From Candidatus Bathyarchaeota archaeon (GTDB lineage: Archaea > Thermoproteota > Bathyarchaeia > 40CM-2-53-6 > RBG-13-38-9): a stretch of DNA of 12,788 bases. Made by a program: the position numbers and the translations under genes. A model generated the notes under the pieces. The model was not told the DNA's origin. It searched no databases and saw nothing but the letters and a program-made list of their open reading frames with translations. The stretch is taken from NCBI GenBank assembly GCA_018396565.1, contig JAGTQO010000024.1, forward strand, positions 1 to 12,788, read 5' to 3'. Below, one piece after another: positions 6,965 through 12,788 of the stretch. The number at the start of each line of letters is the position of its first letter. Position 1 is the stretch's first letter.

Positions 6965-6977
6965 GTTAAATATTATC
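6965..6977. promoter_or_regulatory. AT box upstream of fen1, possibly bidirectional
   Basis: GTTAAATATTATC on the plus strand reads GATAATATTTAAC on the minus strand. To the left it would start fen1 transcripts near 6945 with a leader of about 24 bases. To the right it would start transcripts near 6997, almost on the GTG at 7000 of a small open frame. Only the fen1 direction has a secure gene behind it. Confidence 0.35.
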
Positions 6978-6993
6978 TTTAGGGAATTTTGGG

Positions 6994-7134
6994 TTGCACG
7001 TGGGTTTATTTGTGTTCTGCATCCTGAAGACCAGCAAGATAGCCAAATTGTTGTGTCAGGTACTGTCGTATCTTAGGGGGGATATGTATGTGAATGTGGT
7101 AGGGACCCCTCCTTCTATGGGGGTCGGAGATTGA
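6994..7134 (+). CDS. Possible 46-residue small ORF between fen1 and the Nre gene
   Basis: Open frame from TTG 6994 (or GTG 7000) to TGA 7132-7134, filling most of the 216 bases between fen1 and the Nre gene. The peptide has a hydrophobic start (LHVGLFVFCIL), a middle KTSKIAKLLCQVL and a TPPSMGVGD tail. I recognise no family. Support is limited to an AT box about 25 bases upstream of the GTG, which would make it nearly leaderless. There is no clear ribosome-binding site, and a frame of this length can arise by chance. Confidence 0.15.
   Translation: MHVGLFVFCILKTSKIAKLLCQVLSYLRGDMYVNVVGTPPSMGVGD
7104..7125. other. Short GC-rich inverted repeat just past the Nre stop
   Basis: GACCCC at 7104-7109 pairs with GGGGTC at 7120-7125 around a 10-base loop, 12 bases beyond the stop of the Nre gene. 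It could form a 3' hairpin on that transcript. No T tract follows it on the minus strand, so it is not a convincing terminator. Confidence 0.25.
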
Positions 7135-7137
7135 TAG

Positions 7138-8541
7138 TTAGGGGAGGAGCTTATAGGTTACGGTTGAGCTTTGTTTACTGGAAGTGATATTTGCGTAATT
7201 GACAGGTGAGGGGAGCAATCCTACATACTGAATCATCTTCCTCTGCTGGTGATGGATCTTTAGAGTCACACTTGCTCTCATCCAATCTTTCAATGGGACG
7301 GTTAGGAATGTTAGGGTGTGGGATATGGCCTTATGAAGAGTATCGAATTTTACAGGTTCGGTCTTCAACATTGCCCTGACGCTCTCCCTAACATTCCAGA
7401 CCCCGACTGGAAGAATATAGTCTGGATGTATCTCTCTCAAGACCAGGCATGATGCCTGTCTCCTCATTCCTCTGAGCCTCTCAGCAACAGCCAGTCTAGC
7501 TGCATAGTAGCATCCGCCGACACTAGCATACGATGCTCGGCCTCCATAATTCTCATAGTCACCCATCAGTTCAGGGGCTGAGCCATCATAGTTCCAGAAT
7601 GTCTTAGGATACCACGCTTCGACCCATTCGAAGCTCCAACTCTCAGGAATAAATATAGCTGCGTAGAGGTTGCCGATATTCTTGAACGTATATACGTAAT
7701 ACTCATCTATCGTTGGATATTTTTTAATATCTTCTATAATTCTGGAAGAGATCGAAGTATCTACAGCTGTTATAGCCCACCTCGTTGGGACGAGACGCCT
7801 CCTGGAATAGGTTCCAAACATGCCTAGACTGAATGCACGTTGAATCCTCGTTACTAGGACACCTGCATCGTAAAGTGATAATATGGCTTCTGAGGCTTTC
7901 ATATCCGTATCGTAGAATGCACGCTCAATCCTACTGTCAACCGATATGTTCGGTACAATGAATTTTTTCAGGGGGGCTGAGGGGCCGAAAGGCTGGACAT
8001 AATCGTCCAAGATTATGAGGCCCCTAGGTCTCTTTGAGAAGATAGCCTCGGCTTCAGCAGGCCTCTTAGACATAGCCAATTCCTGCAAATCTTCGAGTAG
8101 CCTAGGAGGATTCCGGGCATCCGCCACACCAAACCTTACCTTACCTCTGACTAGAGAGTACCGGTAGTCAACGATGTCAAGGATGGACCTACCCACCCAA
8201 AGTTCAGGGGTGTCAAGAATTTCAGTATCGCCATGGTACGGCGGAATCATCGGGCCCACATACACCTTAGGGTATCCGATACGGCCAACAAAGAGGGCGG
8301 GTGGCGTAGTACCCTCAACATGATCACTACATATCAGGTCTCGATGTTTAAAGATGGATTCAACCCTTACGAGCACAGGGCACATAGACTTTCCACAGAA
8401 GCCCCTAACCCCCCTACAGTAAAGACATATCCTTGAGGAGACCCCGCAACCTAGACTTATCTCTCCCAGTGGTAAGTATTCATGTGTATGATTGTTCTCA
8501 AACTGTTTCTCAGTCAGTGATGCTTCACCAAAGACGGCCAA
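7138..8541 (-). CDS. Nre-family archaeal DNA repair protein
   Basis: Protein of 467 residues of the archaeal Nre family (DUF650 plus DUF651), linked in haloarchaea to DNA-damage repair together with UvrABC and PCNA. A cysteine cluster near the N-terminus (C39, C42, C49, C54; CLYCRGVRGFCGKSMCP) probably binds zinc. The DUF650 hallmarks follow: PPALFVGRIGYPKVYVGPMIPP, HGDTEILDTPELW and the YSLVRGKVRFG stretch. The centre holds SLGMFGTYSRRRLVPTRWAITAVD, and the C-terminal half has GDYENYGGRASYASVGGCYYAARLAV and REIHPDYILPVGVWNVRE. Many NreA proteins end in a PCNA-binding box; this one ends TVTYKLLP with no QxxLxxFF. TTG at 8539-8541 is the only standard start after an upstream stop. It follows the Ig-like gene by 55 bases with no clear TATA box, so the two are probably cotranscribed; fen1 lies downstream. 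Confidence 0.88.
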   Translation of the reverse strand: MAVFGEASLTEKQFENNHTHEYLPLGEISLGCGVSSRICLYCRGVRGFCGKSMCPVLVRVESIFKHRDLICSDHVEGTTPPALFVGRIGYPKVYVGPMIPPYHGDTEILDTPELWVGRSILDIVDYRYSLVRGKVRFGVADARNPPRLLEDLQELAMSKRPAEAEAIFSKRPRGLIILDDYVQPFGPSAPLKKFIVPNISVDSRIERAFYDTDMKASEAILSLYDAGVLVTRIQRAFSLGMFGTYSRRRLVPTRWAITAVDTSISSRIIEDIKKYPTIDEYYVYTFKNIGNLYAAIFIPESWSFEWVEAWYPKTFWNYDGSAPELMGDYENYGGRASYASVGGCYYAARLAVAERLRGMRRQASCLVLREIHPDYILPVGVWNVRESVRAMLKTEPVKFDTLHKAISHTLTFLTVPLKDWMRASVTLKIHHQQRKMIQYVGLLPSPVNYANITSSKQSSTVTYKLLP

Positions 8542-8596
8542 ACAGTTTATCCACTCATTCTAAATGGAGCATCCCTCTACCTTCTAAGGGCTAAGC

Positions 8597-9754
8597 TCAG
8601 CGTTGAGTTGTCTCCACAATGATGAAGGAGACCTGCTTGAACTTCTCTAACCCCCCACCTGAAACATATATTGTAAGGGTGTAACTCCCAGTCGGAGCAA
8701 CGGATTGAGTCACTATCTGAAGTGTCACAGTCGTCGTTCCAGTAGTATTGAATCTCCCACCCTCAATAACCCACCTATGGTAGACGCCCATAGTTGGTAG
8801 GCCTGAAACCCTGAAGTTGAGGTCAGCTTCAAACCCCTCTCTAATGTTCAGTATTATGTTGAATGGCGTTATCTGCTCAACAACCTGCCCCACAATCATT
8901 CTGGAGACGGTCTGTGATGTAGGTTCGACTGTGAAATCGAAGTCTGGGACCTTGAGGATTGCGACTGATGAGTTTCTCACCATCGTACCCTTGGGGGTGC
9001 TGACCCTCCCCTCAACACTTATCAGGTATCGACCTGCAGGTATGAATTGGTCTGAAGTCGACCTTATCGTCAACTCTGAAGTTGCACTCCCATCTGGTGC
9101 AGGTGAGACCGATACAGGGTTGAACTCGGCAGCCAGCCCGCCGGGCAGTGTGTCTGAGCCCCCCACAATAACCCTCAATGTGACTGGCGAAGAGAATCCG
9201 TTGAACGACCTCACCACAACAGTTGTCTTAGCGCTCTGCCTCACATATACAGTCATTTCCTTCGACGCTATGTCTACTGCAAAATCTCCGACCGCGATTT
9301 TCCTTATAGGTTCAGCTACAGAGTTTCCATACGCATCAGCTGCGGCGATGTAATAGTATACGCTCCCTTGAACCTCTGACCCTGGTATCGTGTAGGAGTA
9401 TTGGTCGCCGCCAGTAGCTATAAGAAGCATGTATGCCTTTTTCCATTCGATGCGCTGGTAGGATCCAAGAGTGATGTTTCCTGGGAGGATCGCATAATAC
9501 AAGGTTACATTCTTAGGCCAGCCTGTAACCCTAACTGTCAGGGTTATGTCCTGTCCCAATGATGCCTTTGTTATAGGTTCATGGGACATGGTAAGCCTCT
9601 GCCACCATCCTCCTGACCCTCCTATCCCAGCTGAGAGTATAGCAAGAATTACGGCGATGACCAGGACGCTGACCATGAAGAGGCCTACTAGGGCGAATAT
9701 TTGCCTGCGGGAGGCAACCTCAACCCTCTCCTCACTTGAGACTTCTTCTGTCAT
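8597..9754 (-). CDS. Membrane-anchored multi-domain Ig-like surface protein
   Basis: Protein of 385 residues with no assigned function. A short acidic cytoplasmic tail ending RR (1-17) precedes one hydrophobic anchor (about 18-44). The rest, after GSGGWW, should face outside. A first beta-sandwich (about 50-155) has the pattern YSYTIPGSEVQGSVYYYIAA followed by DAYGN, common in Ig/FnIII-like domains of surface proteins. Two further domains begin FAVDIASKEMTVYV and FDFTVEPTSQTVSR and share the layout of a leading strand, then SSPVTLRV or EADLNFRV, then IPAGRYLISVEG or APTGSYTLTIYVSG, so they look like diverged repeats. Several N-glycosylation sequons (NVT, NIT, NSS, NTT) fit an exterior location. 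GGAGGT lies 5 bases before the ATG. It is 99 bases after the two-helix membrane protein gene and 55 before the Nre gene. It could be an S-layer-associated or adhesion protein. Confidence 0.75.
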   Translation of the reverse strand: MTEEVSSEERVEVASRRQIFALVGLFMVSVLVIAVILAILSAGIGGSGGWWQRLTMSHEPITKASLGQDITLTVRVTGWPKNVTLYYAILPGNITLGSYQRIEWKKAYMLLIATGGDQYSYTIPGSEVQGSVYYYIAAADAYGNSVAEPIRKIAVGDFAVDIASKEMTVYVRQSAKTTVVVRSFNGFSSPVTLRVIVGGSDTLPGGLAAEFNPVSVSPAPDGSATSELTIRSTSDQFIPAGRYLISVEGRVSTPKGTMVRNSSVAILKVPDFDFTVEPTSQTVSRMIVGQVVEQITPFNIILNIREGFEADLNFRVSGLPTMGVYHRWVIEGGRFNTTGTTTVTLQIVTQSVAPTGSYTLTIYVSGGGLEKFKQVSFIIVETTQR

Positions 9755-9853
9755 GGTTAACCTCCATTATTATATTTGCTCAGGTATATTAAGTAAAGCT
9801 TTTCCCATAATTTACTGTTTAGGTCTATGAAAATGAGACCTTGCAATTCTGGC

Positions 9854-10246
9854 TCAGCGGTCAAGCTTCTCAAGTCTCTCCATGGCTTCTAAGATCTCCC
9901 TTTTAATCCCGATAAGCCTCTGCTCCATCTCACTCGCATGTAACCTCTCTCCGTTGATATGTTCAGATTCCTGCCTTCCAAGACTTGACCTTGGGAGCCT
10001 GACTGTTTCATAATCTGAACTTACTCTCAGAAGGTATACTCCTGTAGCAAAGAAGGTTGCAAAAATTCCCATGAGCAATATTGCCTGTATAACCACTGCA
10101 TAGGTTAATGTTGGAAGTTCGGTGTTTGTTGTGGTGTGCACATTCTGTATTAACGATGTAAACCTGAGGGTGAGCGTGATGTCCAATATCAAACTTGCAA
10201 TTCCAAATACTACCATAACGACGCCCGCGATTCTCCAGCCGCTCAA
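9854..10246 (-). CDS. Two-helix membrane protein with coiled-coil tail, unknown function
   Basis: Protein of 130 residues that I cannot assign to a family. Two hydrophobic segments are visible: about 6-27 (IAGVVMVVFGIASLILDITLTL) broken by one Asp, and about 47-73 (YAVVIQAILLMGIFATFFATGV). The loop between them is Thr/Asn-rich and polar. After residue 74 the protein is hydrophilic, ending in a heptad-like helix (about 103-130, MEQRLIGIKREILEAMERLEKL) that could self-associate or bind a partner, most likely in the cytoplasm. TTG at 10244-10246 is forced because an in-frame stop lies two codons upstream; ribosome-binding support is weak (GGGGCG about 8 bases upstream). A TATA-like CATATTTACA lies at 10286-10295. 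The Ig-like surface protein gene follows on the same strand, suggesting a shared envelope role. Confidence 0.7.
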   Translation of the reverse strand: MSGWRIAGVVMVVFGIASLILDITLTLRFTSLIQNVHTTTNTELPTLTYAVVIQAILLMGIFATFFATGVYLLRVSSDYETVRLPRSSLGRQESEHINGERLHASEMEQRLIGIKREILEAMERLEKLDR

Positions 10247-10285
10247 CTTTTAGACGCCCCTATGGAGTCGTGGATACTACGTCTA

Positions 10286-10295
10286 TGTAAATATG
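10286..10295 (-). promoter_or_regulatory. TATA-like box for the two-helix membrane protein gene (predicted)
   Basis: The minus strand reads CATATTTACA, placing a start near 10265 and a leader of about 20 bases. It may drive the membrane protein, the Ig-like protein and perhaps the Nre gene together. Confidence 0.35.
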
Positions 10296-10332
10296 CCTGT
10301 GAGATAAAGAGTTTAGACCTCATTCAGGGTCC

Positions 10333-10345
10333 AAAAGATATATTT
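10333..10345 (+). promoter_or_regulatory. TATA box for the eL40 gene (predicted)
   Basis: AAAAGATATATTT on the plus strand is a strong archaeal TATA match. The expected start is near 10366, leaving a leader of about 17 bases with GTGAG at 10372-10376. Confidence 0.5.
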
Positions 10346-10382
10346 GGTTGTACCACTCCTTTGAGTTGAACGTGAGCTATTA

Positions 10383-10547
10383 ATGCCGATAACAGATATA
10401 GCTAAGAAGCAGCTGGCCCAGAAGCATAGGCTGTTCTACAAGATATGCAGAGACTGTGGAGTCAGGAACCCTGCTTCGGCATACAGGTGCAGGAAGTGTC
10501 GTGGTGGAAACCTCAGATGGAAGAAGCGTGAGCTAGGCGCTAAGTAG
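10383..10547 (+). CDS. rpl40e: Large-subunit ribosomal protein eL40
   Basis: Zinc-ribbon protein of 54 residues in the large ribosomal subunit, of the archaeal/eukaryotic L40e family and without the ubiquitin fusion found in eukaryotes. It begins MPITDIAKKQLAQKHRLFYK and carries the zinc ribbon C22-x2-C25 and C36-x2-C39 (KICRDCGVRNP and YRCRKC), then GGNLRWKKRELGAK, matching the archaeal family end to end. The ATG has GTGAG 6 bases upstream and a strong TATA box. The stop TAG is followed at once by an in-frame TGA, a tandem stop that would limit read-through into the convergent aspS gene, whose stop begins 7 bases further on. Confidence 0.96.
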   Translation: MPITDIAKKQLAQKHRLFYKICRDCGVRNPASAYRCRKCRGGNLRWKKRELGAK

Positions 10548-10553
10548 TGAGTC

Positions 10554-11885
10554 TCAGGGTGTCAACCTGAACCTATCCCTTGGAAACAATACCACCTCCC
10601 TAATATTCCCAATTCTCAGAAGCGCCATGAGAAGTCTATCCAATCCAAGCCCCCAACCTGCATGAGGCGGCATCCCATAATCATATGTTTTCAGATGAAA
10701 TTCAAAGTTTGCAGGGTCAAGCCCCTGCTTTCTGAGCCTCTCAACCATCTGCTCTTTCCTGTCGACCCTGCTGCCTCCTGACGTGATCTCCAACCATTCA
10801 TACATCAGGTCGAATGCTTCACAGGTCTGGCTAGAATCGCCCTTAGGTTTAACATAGAAAGGCCTCGTCTCCGTCGGCCAGTCTATAATGAAGTAGAACT
10901 CATTCCTATGAATCTTACCTAGGACCCTGTAGGCTGAGGTGGATAGGTCTTCCCCCCACTCTAGGCGATAACCGTTCTTGTTGAGTTGATCAACGATCTC
11001 TGAATACTTGTATCTCTTCAGGGGCAAAACGATTTTTGGAAGATTCACCTTTAAAATATTGAGTTGGTCCATACATTCATCACTGAGCTTTCTGAGAACA
11101 TAGGCTAGAAGATCCTCCTGAAGTTTCATGACGTCACCGTAATCGACGAAAGCTTCCTCAACATCGACTGAGATAAACTCGTTGAGGTGTCTCCTGGTAT
11201 GAGATTCTTCAGCCCTGAAGTAGGTTCCTATCTCATAAACCTTCTCGAATACTGTTATGAGCTCTTCCTTATATAGTTCAGGGCTCTGCGCCAAGTAGGC
11301 TCTACTATTGAAATAGTCAACGGGAAATAGGGCAGCGCCACCCTCCGCTGCTGTTGCTATTATCTTCGGGGTGTGGACTTCTATGAAACCTTGTTCATCA
11401 AGATACTCTCTTATTGCAGAGACTACTTTATGTCTCACCTTGAATATCGCCCGAGGCTCAGGCCTCCTTAGATCCAGAATCCTAGCGTCTAGTCTGACAT
11501 CGATCTCGGCGTGAACTCTGCCTGTCGGGTCTAGTGGGAGGGGGTGGCTCGCCAAGCCTAAAACTTTGATTTCCCTCGGAATCACCTCAACGCCACGAGG
11601 CGCTTCAACCCTCGCGGAAACAACTCCCTTGACACCAATAGCAGACTGCCTGCTGAGACTCTTCATCTTCTCCATAACTTCCGGAGGTGTATTTCGGCGT
11701 GTTCCAGTTATCTGGATCAGACCCTCCTTATCACTCAGGGTTAGAAAGATTATGTTTCCATGGTCTCTTATGTCTTGTATCCAACCGAAGACAGTTACTT
11801 CGACACCATCGAGGTCTGGAGTTACCACCGACGAATAATGCGTTCTCCTCCAGTCTCCAAGGAACTCGACACTCAAATCTTTCAC
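10554..11885 (-). CDS. aspS: Archaeal-type aspartyl-tRNA synthetase, probably non-discriminating
   Basis: Class II synthetase of 443 residues that charges tRNA-Asp, and tRNA-Asn too if non-discriminating. The N-terminal OB-fold anticodon domain (about 13-110) has VTVFGWIQDIRDHGNIIFL. The catalytic core has motif 1 around LDLRRPEPRAIFKVRHKV, the flipping-loop region TAAEGGAALFPVDYF, then AQSPELYK, motif 2 YFRAEESHTRRHLNE and motif 3 GWGLGLDRLLMAL. At the two positions known to set tRNA-Asn discrimination in Thermococcus AspRS (W26 and K85), this protein has Gln37 and Pro96. Pro is the non-discriminating residue; Gln is neither of the textbook options (Trp or His). GTG at 11883-11885 has GGTG shortly upstream; alternative starts nearer the RRTHYSS block are possible. 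It is convergent with eL40. Confidence 0.96.
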   Translation of the reverse strand: MKDLSVEFLGDWRRTHYSSVVTPDLDGVEVTVFGWIQDIRDHGNIIFLTLSDKEGLIQITGTRRNTPPEVMEKMKSLSRQSAIGVKGVVSARVEAPRGVEVIPREIKVLGLASHPLPLDPTGRVHAEIDVRLDARILDLRRPEPRAIFKVRHKVVSAIREYLDEQGFIEVHTPKIIATAAEGGAALFPVDYFNSRAYLAQSPELYKEELITVFEKVYEIGTYFRAEESHTRRHLNEFISVDVEEAFVDYGDVMKLQEDLLAYVLRKLSDECMDQLNILKVNLPKIVLPLKRYKYSEIVDQLNKNGYRLEWGEDLSTSAYRVLGKIHRNEFYFIIDWPTETRPFYVKPKGDSSQTCEAFDLMYEWLEITSGGSRVDRKEQMVERLRKQGLDPANFEFHLKTYDYGMPPHAGWGLGLDRLLMALLRIGNIREVVLFPRDRFRLTP

Positions 11886-11939
11886 TCCAACACCTTTGAC
11901 TTATCCGTTGGACCCTTTAAGAATTCTTGCCACTCAAGT

Positions 11940-11953
11940 GATTAAAATATAAG
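11940..11953. promoter_or_regulatory. AT box between aspS and a small ORF, possibly bidirectional
   Basis: GATTAAAATATAAG on the plus strand reads CTTATATTTTAATC on the minus strand. Leftward it predicts an aspS start near 11922 and a leader of about 37 bases. Rightward it predicts a start near 11972, just before the small ORF at 11983. Confidence 0.4.
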
Positions 11954-11982
11954 CGATGGAATAGGAGACAGGTGCTCTAAAA

Positions 11983-12162
11983 ATGACCACCAACTGGCTT
12001 GTTAGCAAGATGAGCAACCCTAAGACGATGCTGGTGCAACGTCCTATTGATAGAGGCCGTGAGAGACCTAACCGTAAAAGAGACCCTCTAAAAATAAAGC
12101 ATCACCCAAAGAAAGTTTTGGAGGCTATAAAAGACTTCGAGTGCTGCCAGTTGCAACCATAA
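11983..12162 (+). CDS. Small basic hypothetical protein (59 residues)
   Basis: Open frame from ATG 11983 to TAA 12160-12162. The peptide is rich in Lys and Arg (for example RGRERPNRKRDPLKIKHHPKK) and ends in a short helix-like KVLEAIKDFECCQLQ. No family is recognised and no zinc motif or membrane segment is evident; the composition suggests nucleic-acid contact, but this is inference. Support comes from GGTG at 11971-11974 with an 8-base spacer, an AT box about 35 bases upstream, its fit in an otherwise empty gap between aspS and the KH gene, and a T-rich stretch after the stop. Chance occurrence is possible at this length. Confidence 0.4.
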   Translation: MTTNWLVSKMSNPKTMLVQRPIDRGRERPNRKRDPLKIKHHPKKVLEAIKDFECCQLQP

Positions 12163-12298
12163 TACATTTATTACCCATCTTTAATCATCTCTCCTAAATC
12201 CGAATGAAAGTCGATATATAACAGTGGCGAATCATGCTCTCAACAGAGAGGTACAGCACCGGCTCCATATATATTAATAATGCTCGGAGGGAGCACAT
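12163..12298 (+). promoter_or_regulatory. Upstream region of the KH-domain gene: two TATA-like boxes and a short uORF
   Basis: AT boxes occur at about 12211-12220 (TCGATATATA) and 12266-12277. The first would start transcripts near 12240, leaving a leader of about 60 bases; the second would start at the gene itself and remove the ribosome-binding site. A 23-codon frame, ATG 12234 to TAA 12303-12305, contains GGAGGG and ends across the putative CTG start, so it could couple translation. If the start near 12240 is used, the uORF ATG is not in the mRNA. Confidence 0.3.
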
Positions 12299-12788
12299 CT
12301 GGTAAAGACAAACTTGGACAATTTCTGCGTCAAAAGCGGCGTTCTCTGTCCAAAGTGTGAAGAAAAATTGAGGAGAGGCCAGATCACTGAGCTCGACCTA
12401 AGAATAATTAGGGTCCTCACCGAGCTTGAGAAGGAATTTCCAATATTGCAAGATGTTTCTTTCGAAAGGGCTATCGAGTCTGGAGATGTCCTCGCAATTC
12501 TGGTCAGCAAGCAGGATGTTGGCAAAATGTTAAGTTCAGGTGGGAAGATTATTCGCTCAATAGGCGAGAGGGTCGGCCGCAGGATCAAAATTCTGGGTTA
12601 TAGCGGAGACTCCAGACAGTTGATTGAGGACCTCTTCAGTCCAATATCGATCCTAGCTATAAACACAGTATGGTTGCCTGATGAGACTACGGAGACTAAG
12701 GTGATCCTTCATGGTAGGAAGCCAAAACATATGCCGGTTGACTTTGAACTCGCAAGAAAACTGGCTAAAGAGATAAGTGGAATGACTT
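12299..12788 (+). CDS. Zinc/KH-domain protein, NusA-like; runs off the right edge
   Basis: N-terminal part (about 163 residues) of a conserved archaeal protein combining a short cysteine motif with a KH RNA-binding domain related to NusA. FCVKSGVLCPKCEEKLRRG shows one Cys followed by CPKC, then GQITELDLRIIRVLTELE. The KH region runs DVLAILVSKQDVGKMLSSGGKI into IRSIGERVGRRIKIL; the usual GxxG loop is SSGG, so the first Gly is Ser. INTVWLPDETTETKV follows, typical of this family. Relatives as I recall them have a second cysteine pair, and here the partner of the first Cys seems replaced by Asp. GGAGGG at 12286-12291 lies 7 bases before an in-frame CTG at 12299; the conventional alternative is TTG at 12314 with a weak ribosome-binding site. 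Function is probably RNA binding in transcription or translation; the exact role is unknown. Confidence 0.7.
   Translation, partial: MVKTNLDNFCVKSGVLCPKCEEKLRRGQITELDLRIIRVLTELEKEFPILQDVSFERAIESGDVLAILVSKQDVGKMLSSGGKIIRSIGERVGRRIKILGYSGDSRQLIEDLFSPISILAINTVWLPDETTETKVILHGRKPKHMPVDFELARKLAKEISGMT

Noticed and set aside
7104..7125. Hairpin after the Nre gene as an intrinsic terminator
   Set aside because: No T tract follows on the minus strand and archaeal termination does not rely on hairpins; kept only as a low-confidence inverted repeat.
8817..9353. 178-residue plus-strand open frame
   Set aside because: Lies entirely antisense to the Ig-like protein gene, which has a start, ribosome-binding site, membrane anchor and domain repeats; the antisense frame shows no family features.
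10247..10382. tRNA or other structured RNA gene in the gap before eL40
   Set aside because: No cloverleaf, T-loop motif or C/D boxes; the gap is explained by two divergent promoters.
12274..12588. 104-residue minus-strand open frame
   Set aside because: Antisense to the KH-domain gene, whose INTVWLPDE and cysteine motifs are recognisable.
1..12788. CRISPR arrays, insertion sequences, attachment sites
   Set aside because: No regularly spaced repeats, transposase-like frames or terminal inverted repeats were seen; the region looks like stable housekeeping sequence.

Overview
The window is almost certainly archaeal. It encodes ribosomal protein eL40, an archaeal/eukaryotic-type aspartyl-tRNA synthetase, FEN1, an archaeal Trm5-like tRNA methyltransferase, a DUF371 protein, an Nre-family repair protein and a probable ESCRT-III (Snf7/CdvB) relative. 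TATA-like boxes lie about 25 bases before several predicted transcript starts. A TACK-group archaeon, possibly Bathyarchaeia-like, fits the mix of a CdvB-like protein and a bacterial-type DnaK system, but this placement is inference. Start codons are unusual: only about 5 of 14 recognised genes begin with ATG. Most of the rest begin with TTG or GTG, and two look as if they begin with CTG.

Layout. (1) 1-2928, minus strand: grpE, dnaK and the 5' part of dnaJ, a complete Hsp70 set in bacterial order. (2) 3109-4170, plus: a Trm5-like tRNA(G37) methyltransferase, divergent from grpE and tail-to-tail with a DUF371 gene (4167-4595, minus). (3) 4694-5374, plus: protein-L-isoaspartate methyltransferase (pcm), followed by 5424-5885, a small protein joining a winged helix to the first part of an ESCRT-III core. 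(4) 5893-10246, minus: four co-directional genes, read from the right as a two-helix membrane protein with a coiled-coil tail, a membrane-anchored multi-domain Ig-like surface protein, an Nre DNA-repair protein and FEN1. (5) 10383-10547, plus: eL40, tail-to-tail with aspS (10554-11885, minus). (6) 11983-12162, plus: a small basic hypothetical protein, then the start of a zinc/KH-domain (NusA-like) protein that runs off the right edge.

Themes. Protein quality control (DnaK/GrpE/DnaJ, isoaspartate repair), translation (Trm5, AspRS, eL40) and DNA repair (FEN1, Nre) dominate, so this is mainly a housekeeping region. No mobile element, CRISPR array, rRNA or tRNA was seen. The most interesting items are the winged-helix/ESCRT-III-like protein with a shortened core, two genes with GGAGGG placed exactly 7 bases before an in-frame CTG, an AspRS whose specificity residues are neither the textbook discriminating nor non-discriminating pair, and AT boxes in divergent intergenic regions that could serve as bidirectional core promoters.
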